From assembly GCA_017533825.1 (NCBI GenBank), contig JAFWIE010000081.1, positions 27,812 through 91,811 on the forward strand: a DNA stretch of 64,000 bases, written 5' to 3'. The notes below the pieces were generated by a model. It was given only the letters and a program-made list of their open reading frames with translations. It was not told the origin of the DNA and did not search any database. A program made the position numbers and the translations under genes. Of this stretch, positions 44,503 through 53,217 are shown piece by piece. Every line of letters starts with the position of its first letter. Within the stretch, counting starts at the first letter, position 1. This DNA is from Atopobiaceae bacterium. Lineage in GTDB: Bacteria > Actinomycetota > Coriobacteriia > Coriobacteriales > Atopobiaceae.

Positions 44503-45332
44503 GTGCGACAGCCGAGCGATTTTGGAGATCTTCGCGCGACCGTTGAGGAGCACAGAGACACCAACGGGTACGGGTGCGCTGCAGTCATCTGCGCTGCCGC
44601 GGTGACAGAGAACAGCAGCCTGAGGCAAACCCTTGGCGGGACATGGAAGCGTCATTGCGTGCAGGGAGACAAGCAGCGCTACTACCAGACGACCTTTACC
44701 GACAAGCATGGTCGCAGCCAGCGCGCCATAGCGTGCCAGCAGAGCGTCATGGGCATGACTGCCGCCGCAGCGCTCGCCACCAAGGCGACCATTCTGTTTC
44801 GCCCGCGCTACCTCCTCATGTGCGACATCGCTGCGGGCATTCAAACGGGTTCCGAGCAGCTGTTCGGTGACGTGCTCGTGCCCGACGAGGTGTGGGATTG
44901 CACCACGGGCAAGATCGTCGGACCCAACGAGTCCGAGATTCGCTATGGCGCCATCGGGTTCCTACCGCGCCCCAATCCTTGCGTCCCGACCCAGATCTCA
45001 AGGCAATGATTGATCGCCTATGCGAACCGGGGGCGTGCGAATTCTAGGTGCAGACCGGCCCAATCGCATGTGGAACCTCAGTAATGGCGAACGAACGAGC
45101 CGTAAACCTGGGCATCAAGAATCTCTATCCCGAAACCGTGGGACTCGACATGGAGTCCTACGGCATCTTCTTCGCCGCGTCGATGGCCCCGGATCCAAAG
45201 CCCAAGGCCCTCGTGGCAAAGAGCGTCTGCGACTATGGAAACGAAGAGAAGTGAGACGAATACCAAGCCTTCTCTGCCTTCACGTCCAGTCGCTTCGTGG
45301 AGTACCTTCTCACCGAGGAACTCGAGTTCTAA
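44503..45332 (+). pseudogene. nucleoside phosphorylase / MTA-SAH nucleosidase-like pseudogene
   Basis: Remnant of a PNP_UDP_1 family protein, which cleaves nucleosides. The first frame (GTG 44503 to 45009) has QSVMGMTAAAALATKATI and LLMCDIAAGI. Similarity then continues in another frame: DPDLKAMIDRLCEPGACEF, a TAG at 45045, VQTGPIACGTSVMANE, GLDMESYGIFFAASMA, SVCDYGNEEK, a TGA at 45252, and DEYQAFSAFTSSRFVEYLL to a final TAA at 45330. At least one frameshift near 44975-44990 and two in-frame stops are present, and the N-terminus looks missing. Confidence 0.85.
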
Positions 45333-45441
45333 GCACGATTCTCACACGCAACCGCTTCTCTTCGGTGGGCAAGCAGTCATTGGTGACGTATGCTGGAAGA
45401 ACAAGCTTCGAATGACCTGCCCAGCGAATGGGGGAATTCAC

Positions 45442-46131
45442 ATGCGCGTCGTCGTCATACATGGCCAGAACCATAAGGGATCGACCTATCACATCGCACA
45501 TGAGCTGGCCGAGAAGCTCGGAGGAGAGACGACGGAGTTCTTCCTTCCGCGCGACTTCGGCGAGTTCTGCGTGGGCTGCAACACCTGCTTCAACAAGTCA
45601 GAGAAGGAATGCCCCCATTATCAGAAGCTCGCGCCTCTCACGCAGGCCATGGACGAGGCCGACGTGATCATCCTCGCGAGCCCTGTCTACGTGTATCACG
45701 CGTCCGGACCGATGAAGGCGTTCCTCGACCACTACGGCTACAGGTGGATGGTCCATAGTCCCGAGGAGTCGATGTTCAGGAAGCAGGCCGTCTGCGTCTG
45801 CACAGCCGCGGGAGCGGGCATGCGCTCCACGCTCAAGGACATGGCCGACAGCCTCTTCTTCTGGGGTGCCGCACGGGTGTACAAGTATGGAGTTGGCGTC
45901 GCCGCCGTCAACTGGCAGGGCGTGAGCGAGAAGAAGAAGGCCGCCATCCAGAAGAAGACGACCGCGCTTGCCGCGAAGATTGCGCGCAATGAGGGCAAGG
46001 TCAAACCCGGACTCAAGACCCGGGCCGTCTTCTTTGCCATGCATCTCATGCAGCGCAACGGCTTCAACCCCCGCGACGTCGAGCATTGGAAGCAGAAGGG
46101 CTGGACCGAAGGTGTCCGCCCCTGGCGGTAA
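45442..46131 (+). CDS. flavodoxin family protein / NAD(P)H-dependent oxidoreductase
   Basis: A 229-residue flavodoxin-fold enzyme. The phosphate loop reads VIHGQNHKGSTYHIAHELA, the Cys motif CVGCNTCFNKSEKEC near residue 35, and the flavin loop ILASPVYVYHASGPMKAFLDH. The C-terminal third is helical and basic. Family members reduce quinones or other electrophiles. ATG 45442 follows GGGGGAATTCAC. It is the fifth flavodoxin-fold gene in the window and lies between a pseudogene and a TfoX-like gene. Confidence 0.87.
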   Translation: MRVVVIHGQNHKGSTYHIAHELAEKLGGETTEFFLPRDFGEFCVGCNTCFNKSEKECPHYQKLAPLTQAMDEADVIILASPVYVYHASGPMKAFLDHYGYRWMVHSPEESMFRKQAVCVCTAAGAGMRSTLKDMADSLFFWGAARVYKYGVGVAAVNWQGVSEKKKAAIQKKTTALAAKIARNEGKVKPGLKTRAVFFAMHLMQRNGFNPRDVEHWKQKGWTEGVRPWR

Positions 46132-46212
46132 TCCTAACCCGTGGCAAACTGGCGGCAAGAAGGAAAAAGGCAAAAAGGTACCTGGTACCAAAGCGCACAA
46201 GAGGGGCAGCAC

Positions 46213-46521
46213 ATGGCGTCGTCACCCGAATATCTGGCATACGTACTCGAATTGCTCTCGGGCGTGCCCGAGGTCACCACGCGCAAAATGATGGGCGAAT
46301 ACCTTTTGTATGCGCAGGGCAAGCTCTTCGGCGGAGTGTACGACGATCGCTTCCTCGTAAAGGTGACGAACGCATCGCGGGCAGTCCTTGCCACCGAGGA
46401 GGTGCCGTACGAGGGGGCCGCGCCCATGCTGCTGGTAGACGTGGAGGACCCACACGTCGTCGCGGCGTTCGTCGACGGCATGCTGCCTGAGCTTCCCGCA
46501 CCCAGGAAGCGCCGCAAATAG
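46213..46521 (+). CDS. TfoX/Sxy family N-terminal domain protein
   Basis: A 102-residue protein matching the TfoX N-terminal domain: YLAYVLELLSGVPEVTTRKM, MGEYLLYAQGKLFGGVYDDR and LVKVTNAS. In proteobacteria the full TfoX/Sxy controls competence; short versions like this are common elsewhere with no known role. It ends in the basic tail PRKRRK. ATG 46213 follows GAGGGGCAGC. No competence genes are nearby. Confidence 0.85.
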   Translation: MASSPEYLAYVLELLSGVPEVTTRKMMGEYLLYAQGKLFGGVYDDRFLVKVTNASRAVLATEEVPYEGAAPMLLVDVEDPHVVAAFVDGMLPELPAPRKRRK

Positions 46522-46532
46522 CCCGCTCGTTT

Positions 46533-46644
46533 GGTCCAAAACCGCACGAAATCCGATGGCGTATGGGGAGAATTGCAAGTCAATGAGCGCTTGGGCTTGG
46601 AGCCTGCAGAGATAATGCGAATTTGCACGGTTTTTCTGAGGACC
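46533..46644. repeat. 112 bp element with terminal inverted repeats
   Basis: The left end GGTCCAAAACCGCACGAAAT and the right end GCACGGTTTTTCTGAGGACC are imperfect complements (GGTCC/GGACC, AAACCG/CGGTTT), with a 5-base offset. Non-coding. It resembles a small non-autonomous element, but only one copy is in the window. Confidence 0.5.
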
Positions 46645-46769
46645 GCTAAGTAGGGAGGCTGTACTGATCCTCGCTACCTGCGGAAATGCGGCTTACATGC
46701 GGCTCATACAACGCAGTCTCCTAAAAAACCATGCAATTTCGGCTTAATCCTGCACATGCCACATCAGGA

Positions 46770-47074
46770 TCAATCGCGATCGGAGAGTTCGCGCAGGTGG
46801 CCGAGGTGAATCCCGATGTGCCCCACACCAAGAACGATGGCGGCCACCAACCAGAGAAGCCGCGGAAGCGCAAAACCCGCGGACACACGAACACGACGGC
46901 GCCACACGAGCAGGCAACCTCACCGATGCGCTCGAACACGAGCAGCACCTTGCTCTCGTGCGCGGCAATCTCCTCGTAGCCCAGGGGTTGGTTCTTCGCC
47001 CACCTCATGTTCGGGATGAACAGCATGAGCAGAAACACGACACCGACAAGAGAAAAACCGAACTGCCTCTTCAC
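46770..47074 (-). pseudogene. small membrane protein pseudogene
   Basis: The minus strand reads VKRQFGFSLVGVVFLLMLFI, PNMRWAKNQPLGYEEIAAHE and VLLVFERIGEVACSCGAVVF in one frame. The sequence continues in another frame as LPRLLWLVAAIVLGVGHIGI, HLGHLRELSDRD and a stop at 46770. So a frameshift near 46870-46890 splits it, and the run from LWLVAA to GVGHIGIH seems shortened. The family is a conserved membrane protein of gut anaerobes with no known function. Confidence 0.7.
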
Positions 47075-47206
47075 CTTCCAGACACTCGACAAGGAGTCTC
47101 TGACCCCAAGCTCATTGTATGGCAGTATCGCTGCATCCGGTCCAGTGAAGCGCATCTAAATCTGATACCGGGAGCATCAATCTCAAAGCTTTCTGACTGC
47201 AGGTTG

Positions 47207-47212
47207 TATACT
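47207..47212 (+). promoter_or_regulatory. -10 box of the bile-salt-hydrolase family gene
   Basis: TATACT preceded by TG, 43 bases before the start codon at 47256. The -35 region is not clear. Confidence 0.4.
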
Positions 47213-47255
47213 TGAAGCCCCTTCAATACGTGTTTTGACTACCGAGGAGGACAAC

Positions 47256-48206
47256 ATGTGCACGGGCATCAGGTTCGTCGACAACGGCGGCAACATGTAC
47301 TTTGGCAGGAACCTCGACTGGAGCTGCTCGTACGGCGAGCGGGTCGTGATTACCCCGACGAGGTACGAACCCTCCTCGCCCTTTGGCGCCATAGCGGAGA
47401 TCAAGCGCCCCATAATCGGCATGGGCATCGTGGAAGAGAACGTGCCGCTGTACTTCGACTGCGCCAACGACGCCGGACTGGCAGTGGCCGGACTCAACTT
47501 CCCCGGCTACGCCCAGTACGAATCGGACCCCGTTGAGGGAAAGACGAACATCGCTGCCTACGAGTTCCCGCTTTGGGTGGCTGCGTGTTTCCAGTCGGTC
47601 GACGAGGTGGAAGTGGCGCTCGCCAACGCGGCCATCGTGGACAAGCCCATCAACGAGAAGTTCCCCTCGTCGCTCCTGCACTGGATCGTCGGTGATGCCA
47701 AGCGCTCCATCGTCGTGGAATACACGAACGCCGGCATGCAAGTCTTCCATAACGACTTCGACGTGCTCACCAACCAGCCAGGCTTCGCGTGGCACGCCGA
47801 GAACCTGCGCAACTACCTCAATGTGACGCCAGACGTCCCGGGGCCGGTGACGTGGCGCACGGGCGAGCTAACCGCATACGGCTCAGGCGGCGGCATGCGC
47901 GGCCTGCCCGGAGACTACTATTCGCCTTCGCGTTTCGCGCGCGTGGCGTACCTGAACGCGCACTACCCGCAAAAGGCCACAGAGGAGGAAAACGTCAGCC
48001 GCCTCTTCCACACGCTCACCGGCGTCGCCATGATCGACGGTGCCGCCCGGATGACCAGCGGCGACTTCGAGCTGACCGTCTACACGGGCGGCGTCTCGTG
48101 CCGCACGAACACTTACTATTACTCCACCTACGACGACCCTGCCATACGCTCGGTCGCACTGGCGGACTACGACATCCATGGATCGCACCCGATCGTCGCC
48201 GAGTAA
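47256..48206 (+). CDS. bsh: choloylglycine hydrolase family protein (probable conjugated bile salt hydrolase)
   Basis: A 316-residue Ntn hydrolase of the bile salt hydrolase/penicillin V acylase family, which cleaves the amide of conjugated bile acids. After Met removal Cys2 is the nucleophile (MCTGIRF). FGRNLDW gives Arg18 and Asp21, LNFPGYAQY gives Asn81, and the C-terminal GLPGDYYSPSRFARV carries the late catalytic Arg. Penicillin V acylase activity cannot be excluded from sequence. I chose ATG 47256 because it places Cys at position 2 and follows GAGGAGG. The enzyme fits a gut habitat. Confidence 0.9.
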   Translation: MCTGIRFVDNGGNMYFGRNLDWSCSYGERVVITPTRYEPSSPFGAIAEIKRPIIGMGIVEENVPLYFDCANDAGLAVAGLNFPGYAQYESDPVEGKTNIAAYEFPLWVAACFQSVDEVEVALANAAIVDKPINEKFPSSLLHWIVGDAKRSIVVEYTNAGMQVFHNDFDVLTNQPGFAWHAENLRNYLNVTPDVPGPVTWRTGELTAYGSGGGMRGLPGDYYSPSRFARVAYLNAHYPQKATEEENVSRLFHTLTGVAMIDGAARMTSGDFELTVYTGGVSCRTNTYYYSTYDDPAIRSVALADYDIHGSHPIVAE

Positions 48207-48367
48207 CGGGCAGGCTTCCTTAAGCTAAGGTCCCAGAGCCAGAGCCCAACCACGGAAGTGTACATGCTGCACCCACGCAAAACTATTGATGCGTGAATCA
48301 GCAGGTAAACGGACACATGCATCGAAGCAATGGTGCAGAATGTACACTTCGCGGAAGGGCAGAATGC

Positions 48368-48913
48368 CTATCGAACGCTCGACCCCTCCAGAGCAGCAAC
48401 GATAGGATCCAGACTGTCGAAGTCAACGAAGCTCACGCGCTTACCGTAGGTCTCAATCATCGCACGCACCTCGGCGTTCTTCTGCTCCTCAGGAAGGTTC
48501 TTCGCCTTGTTGTATAGGAGCTTCATCATCGTCCTGTGCTTGAAGCCAAGCTCCGTGTAGTCTATCCCGCCCCTCAGGTGAAACAAGCGAGCGTGTGCGA
48601 GCACCTCCCCCGAGAGCTGCCTTCTCATGCCATCCTCGATGTGCGCAACGTTCTTCATGTCCATGGGATCCGCCAGTCCCACCGTCGCAATCACGATCGT
48701 CTTGCCCTCGCAATGGGAGAACTTGGAGAAGGTCTTCTTTAGCCCCAGGACACCACCTGCATACAGCGCACCGATGTACGCGATTGTGTCGTATTCGCTG
48801 ATGCTGCCGACGACGTCATATGCGTGCGCCTCAAGCGCCGTCCTACTCGCGAGCTCCTCAGCGTACTCCCTGGCCGTTCCGTATTGTGACCCATAAATGA
48901 CGATGCCTGCCAT
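48368..48913 (-). CDS. flavodoxin-like protein (HemG-like flavodoxin domain)
   Basis: A 181-residue flavodoxin. The phosphate loop is IVIYGSQYGTAREYAEELAS, followed by IAYIGALYAGGVLGLKKTFS and TIVIATVGLADPMD. The C-terminal GGIDYTELGFKHRTMMKLLY with a basic helix is typical of the flavodoxin-domain group related to protoporphyrinogen oxidase HemG, though no heme genes are nearby. ATG 48913 has GGAGGCGGAGA upstream. Divergent from the kinase gene at 49234. Confidence 0.87.
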   Translation of the reverse strand: MAGIVIYGSQYGTAREYAEELASRTALEAHAYDVVGSISEYDTIAYIGALYAGGVLGLKKTFSKFSHCEGKTIVIATVGLADPMDMKNVAHIEDGMRRQLSGEVLAHARLFHLRGGIDYTELGFKHRTMMKLLYNKAKNLPEEQKNAEVRAMIETYGKRVSFVDFDSLDPIVAALEGSSVR

Positions 48914-49233
48914 TCTCCGCCTCCACAAGTCATGAATCGTTGCCTGACCTCGAACCCATGCTGTTCGAATCCCTCGATTGTCGCGCGACCAGCATATCAC
49001 TGCCGAATCCGAGAGCCAGCGACCGGAGAGCGCACGCAAGTAGCTGGGGCAGACTCCTATGTGGCCCACACCACGGACGATGCAACCGCCATCGCCACGA
49101 GCGGCATTTCGCGCAGAGCGAACACCCGCTTCCACTCAACTTATGACGACACGACCACACGCTTGGTCAATCTCGCTGCAACAACGGGCCAAGCATGCGA
49201 TAATGCAAGCAAGCGACGCAGAAAAGGCTCGAG
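48914..49233. other. divergent intergenic region before the hybrid kinase
   Basis: 320 bases with no supported gene. A possible promoter for the kinase is CTGCAA (49176-49181), 17 bases, GATAAT (49199-49204). CTGTTCGAATCC near 48960 resembles a tRNA T-loop, but no cloverleaf surrounds it. Confidence 0.4.
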
Positions 49234-51789
49234 ATGCAAAGGGCGAACAAGCGACATCTGATATTCCTGGTGAACGTTGCCGTGATGCTTGGAATCATGG
49301 GTTTCGTCTTGCTGTATGCACAGCGAACGGCCAACGAGTCGATTGCAACCGAGGTGGCCCAATTCGAGACGGCGACCGCCACCATGGAGCAGGTGACGGC
49401 CAACTACCTCGAAGGCGAGCAGAGCATCTGCGACGTATGGGCCCGCTACATCAACAACAAGCCCATGACGATTGACGAGGCGGTATCGTTCATCAGGTCC
49501 TCCCACGTAACACCGGACACCTCTGCGCACATCGTCTTCACGGACGATGGATCGCTCGAAGGACTCTCGACGCGCCCAAGGACGGGCACAAAAGAGGACT
49601 ACGCCGTATCGTACAAGAAAACCGGCCTCCCCATACGCCTCGACAAGCTAGTCGAGCAAGCTGGCGCCATCAATGTCTCGCGATCGCACACTGACCCTTC
49701 GAGCGGCATTCAGTCCTTGGCGTTTTGCAGCAAGGTTTCGCTTGTCGATTCCCCTGACGGATCGAAACAGCGCGAGGGAATCCTCCTACGTGTCATCCCC
49801 ACAAAGAGGCTCCAAGAAAAATGGGTGTTTCCTCTCGACGAGTACAACGACGCCGAAATCTCACTCATCGACAGCGACAGCAACTACATCATCAAAGGTC
49901 GCGAATACAAGAACAGCAACTTCGTCGAGTTCTACAAGTCGTACAACCCGATCGATGCGGCTGGAGTCGAAGAGCTCAGAACGCGTTTGGCAACGCAGCA
50001 CGGATCGTTCTTCATGATCAACTCGCGTGGCGAGGAATGCCTGATAGCGCATGCGCCAATCAGCGCAAACCAAGGCTGGACCATCCTGAACTACATCCAA
50101 GCGAGCAGCTTGCATCGAAACGCCGTCGATTGGTTCTTGGTCGGCGGGGTTGCCTGCGCCCTACTGTTCTTGCTCATCTGCGACATGGCCTTCATGAATT
50201 GGTTCAACAAGCGTCTCGACGAGGCTGCAAGGGACGCCGAAGCAGCAAATCGCGCCAAGAGCGACTTCCTCTCGACCATGTCCCACGACATCCGCACACC
50301 CATGAATGCGATTCTGGGTCTGACGACCATCGCGCAACGCAGTGCCGATGACCCAATCGTCGTCAAGGACAGCTTGCATAAGATTGGGCTCGCTGGCAAT
50401 CACCTGCTCACGCTCATCAACGACATCCTGGACATCTCCAAGGTGGAAAGCGGCAAGCTCTCCCTCACGCCGGGCGTCTTCTCAATCGTGGAAGTCACCG
50501 AGAACCTCGTCAACATCTCACAGCCTATGGTCAAAGATAAGAGCATCGACTTCGACTTCCACATCAACGACATGGAGCATGAGCACCTCTACGCAGACCA
50601 GCTACGCATCAATCAGGTGTTCATCAACATCTTGTCGAACGCCCTCAAGTACACCGAGCCTCACGGAAGCGTCGCCGTCGACTTGCAGGAGCTGCCAATC
50701 GACGTGCCCAACACCGTGCGTCTGATCTACCGCGTGGCCGACACGGGCATGGGCATGAGCGAGGAGTTCATGGAGCACATGTATGAGTCGTTCTCGCGCC
50801 AAACCGATAGCCGCGTGAACAGCGTGCAGGGCACGGGACTCGGCCTGGCCATCACCAAGCAGATGGTCGACCTCATGGGAGGCACGATCGAATGCCAGAG
50901 CAAGGAGGGCGAGGGGACGACGTTCACCGTCACCCTCGACGTGCCCATCGCAGAAAACGAGACCGAGGAGATGGCGCTGGAATCCGTCAACGCGCTGCTT
51001 GTCGATGACGACGAGGCCGCGCTCACGACCGCTCAGCTTGTACTCAACTCGCTCAATGTGCACGCCGAGACGGCCGCTTCGGGCGCGCGGGCGCTCGAGA
51101 TGGTGGAAGCTCGGCACGGCCAACTCGATACCTACGGCGTCATCATCGTCGATGCGAAGATGTCCGACATGGACTGCATAGAGGTCGTGCGCCGCATGCG
51201 TGCACTGGACGGGGACCAAGCACCGATCATCCTTGTCGCGGCGTACGATTGGTCCGACATCGAGGAAAGCGCAAAGGAGGCCGGCGCCGACGGCTTCATT
51301 TCCAAACCGATGTTCAGGTCCACGTTGTACCGCGCAATCAGCGAGCGGCTTCACGAGGCGGAGGCGCCAGTTTCGCACGAGGATGACCATTCCGACATCG
51401 CGGGCATGCACGTGCTCATCGCTGAGGACAACGACATCAATTGGGAGATCATCGACATGCTGCTCGACATGCACGGCATCGAGGCCACGCGTGCCGAAAA
51501 CGGTCAGGTCGCAGTCGACTTGCTCGTATCGTCGCAACCGGGAGCCTATGACCTTGTGCTCATGGACGTACAGATGCCCGTCATGAACGGCATCGAAGCC
51601 ACGAAGGCCATCCGCGCGCTGCCCGACGAGCGGGTATCGGCAATCCCAATCATTGCAACGACAGCAGACGCGTTCTCCGAAGATGTGGCACTATGTTTGG
51701 ATGCTGGCATGAACGGCCATATCGCCAAGCCAATTGACATAAAGCTCGTTTTGAAGGAGATCCGCAAGGTAAAGGAGAGCAAGTCATGA
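49234..51789 (+). CDS. hybrid sensor histidine kinase with two receiver domains
   Basis: An 851-residue membrane kinase. Helix 1 (LIFLVNVAVMLGIMGFVLLY) and helix 2 (FLVGGVACALLFLLICDMAF) bracket an external sensor of about 260 residues with no clear named domain. Then come HisKA with MSHDIRTPMNAI (His near 351), HATPase_c with NALKYTEP and GTGLGLAITKQMV, receiver 1 (LLVDDDEAA, Asp in IVDAKMS near 639) and receiver 2 (LIAEDNDIN, Asp in LMDVQMPVM near 778). No DNA-binding output domain is encoded, so a separate partner is needed. It overlaps the solute-binding lipoprotein gene by 4 bases, which suggests joint sensing. Confidence 0.92.
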   Translation: MQRANKRHLIFLVNVAVMLGIMGFVLLYAQRTANESIATEVAQFETATATMEQVTANYLEGEQSICDVWARYINNKPMTIDEAVSFIRSSHVTPDTSAHIVFTDDGSLEGLSTRPRTGTKEDYAVSYKKTGLPIRLDKLVEQAGAINVSRSHTDPSSGIQSLAFCSKVSLVDSPDGSKQREGILLRVIPTKRLQEKWVFPLDEYNDAEISLIDSDSNYIIKGREYKNSNFVEFYKSYNPIDAAGVEELRTRLATQHGSFFMINSRGEECLIAHAPISANQGWTILNYIQASSLHRNAVDWFLVGGVACALLFLLICDMAFMNWFNKRLDEAARDAEAANRAKSDFLSTMSHDIRTPMNAILGLTTIAQRSADDPIVVKDSLHKIGLAGNHLLTLINDILDISKVESGKLSLTPGVFSIVEVTENLVNISQPMVKDKSIDFDFHINDMEHEHLYADQLRINQVFINILSNALKYTEPHGSVAVDLQELPIDVPNTVRLIYRVADTGMGMSEEFMEHMYESFSRQTDSRVNSVQGTGLGLAITKQMVDLMGGTIECQSKEGEGTTFTVTLDVPIAENETEEMALESVNALLVDDDEAALTTAQLVLNSLNVHAETAASGARALEMVEARHGQLDTYGVIIVDAKMSDMDCIEVVRRMRALDGDQAPIILVAAYDWSDIEESAKEAGADGFISKPMFRSTLYRAISERLHEAEAPVSHEDDHSDIAGMHVLIAEDNDINWEIIDMLLDMHGIEATRAENGQVAVDLLVSSQPGAYDLVLMDVQMPVMNGIEATKAIRALPDERVSAIPIIATTADAFSEDVALCLDAGMNGHIAKPIDIKLVLKEIRKVKESKS

Positions 51790-53105
51790 GAAAGTCCGTT
51801 GTGCGTCATCTGCTCATTTTGTCGATTGCACTCGTCTCGATCGCGTTGGTGGCTTGCGCCGCGTCACCGGAATCCTCTGGAACGTCATCGGAGCAAGCGA
51901 GCTCGCAGGCGAGCTTCACCCCCTCACTCGACACCGCCACGAAGTGCTCCCTCTCCGTGGCCGGCGGCTACGATAACTTCGAGGCGCTTGAAGCTGAATT
52001 CGACAAGTTCAATGAGTACTACCCCGACGTCGAGCTGAGTTACACCAAGCTCGACGATTACAACAACATCGTTTCCACCACATTGAGCACCGATGACGCA
52101 CCCGACATCTACTTCGCGTTCGACTTCATGCAGGACGGCGACCAATACAATGCGGTTTTCGAACATGCCGAAGACCTCTCCGACCCGGCACTCGGCATCA
52201 ATCTGTCATGCGTGCGTCCGAGCCTGCTGTGCAAGGACGAGGCGGGGGCATGCCCCATGGCTCCCATCTTCGCGAGCGTATCCGGCATCCTTGTGAACGA
52301 GGACCTCTTCGAGAAGGAGGGGGTCAGCATACCGATGACTTACGATGAGTTGCTAGCCGCGTGCGACACATTCAACAAGGCCGGGTACCCCACGCCCATC
52401 CTGTGTTACAACGAGGCGTCCGCATACGGCAACCTCGTCGGCGAGCTCATGTACAGCGATGCTGCCAAGGATCCCAAGATGCTCGAGAAACTCAATGCGC
52501 TCGACCCCTCGGCCGGCGAATACATGAGGCCCGTCCTCGAGAAGGTGAGCGACATGACAAAGCAGGGGTGCTTCAACCTCGACGTCTGCAACGAGCTGGA
52601 GGACGGTTACAACGCGCTGATCCTGAGGTTCTTCGAGGGCGACATCCCCATGGCGCTGTGCTCGGCCGACACGGCATCGGGCACGGCCAAGCGCGAGAGC
52701 CAGTCCGAGGCGTTTACCGCCCACCCGTTCACGTACTCCCTCCATCCGCTCACACTCACCAACGAGGGTCCATACCTGCTCGACAAACCATCGGTGCAGC
52801 TTGCAGTCAACAAGGACGGCGAGAACCTCGACATGGCGAACGAGTTCATGCGGTTCCTGGTGAGTCCACAGGAGCTCAACGACATCGCGCGCGCGAAGCG
52901 CCTCATTACGGTGACGCCCGACCTCGCCTACGACGGTGTGTATGCCCCCTTCAGCACGATAGACCCGAGCCGAATCATCTCAACCCACGAGGTCGGGCTG
53001 TCCGATGACGTCACCATCCAATACCGCGTTGCGGCTTACCAGGTCGCAAACGGCAAGGCGTCGATCGACGAGGCGGTTGCTGGATTTGGAACGTACGCGC
53101 TTTAA
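51786..53105 (+). CDS. extracellular solute-binding lipoprotein, coupled to the hybrid kinase
   Basis: A 439-residue lipoprotein. The signal helix LLILSIALVSIALVAC ends in a lipobox with Cys24. The mature part has the family 1 extracellular solute-binding fold: EALEAEFDKFNEYYPDVELS, DDAPDIYFAFDFM, ASVSGILVNEDLFEK and the late FMRFLVSPQELNDIARAK. It starts inside the kinase stop (ATGA), and no permease or ATPase is near. It is therefore more likely to deliver a ligand signal to the kinase than to feed a transporter. The ligand, perhaps a sugar, is unknown. Confidence 0.87.
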   Translation: MRKSVVRHLLILSIALVSIALVACAASPESSGTSSEQASSQASFTPSLDTATKCSLSVAGGYDNFEALEAEFDKFNEYYPDVELSYTKLDDYNNIVSTTLSTDDAPDIYFAFDFMQDGDQYNAVFEHAEDLSDPALGINLSCVRPSLLCKDEAGACPMAPIFASVSGILVNEDLFEKEGVSIPMTYDELLAACDTFNKAGYPTPILCYNEASAYGNLVGELMYSDAAKDPKMLEKLNALDPSAGEYMRPVLEKVSDMTKQGCFNLDVCNELEDGYNALILRFFEGDIPMALCSADTASGTAKRESQSEAFTAHPFTYSLHPLTLTNEGPYLLDKPSVQLAVNKDGENLDMANEFMRFLVSPQELNDIARAKRLITVTPDLAYDGVYAPFSTIDPSRIISTHEVGLSDDVTIQYRVAAYQVANGKASIDEAVAGFGTYAL

Positions 53106-53120
53106 GGCATGCGTTGCAAA

Positions 53121-53149
53121 TTGACCCGTCCCGTTTGCGAAGCTATAAC
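53121..53149 (+). promoter_or_regulatory. strong sigma-70 promoter before the secretion-adapter remnant
   Basis: TTGACC (53121-53126), 17 bases, TATAAC (53144-53149). This is the best-matched promoter in the window, 68 bases before the TTG start at 53218. Confidence 0.7.
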
Positions 53150-53217
53150 TTTATTGAGCTGCTGTTGAGCAGAGTTCTTCTGTGTTGCCTCAAAGGTGCG
53201 AAGAGTAGGAGCCCGTC

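Noticed and set aside
48955..48980. tRNA-like CTGTTCGAATCC
   Set aside because: No acceptor, D or anticodon stems can be built around it.
49059..49475. 138-residue ORF before the kinase
   Set aside because: It overlaps the kinase start in another frame and is rich in Arg/Ala in the manner of shadow frames.
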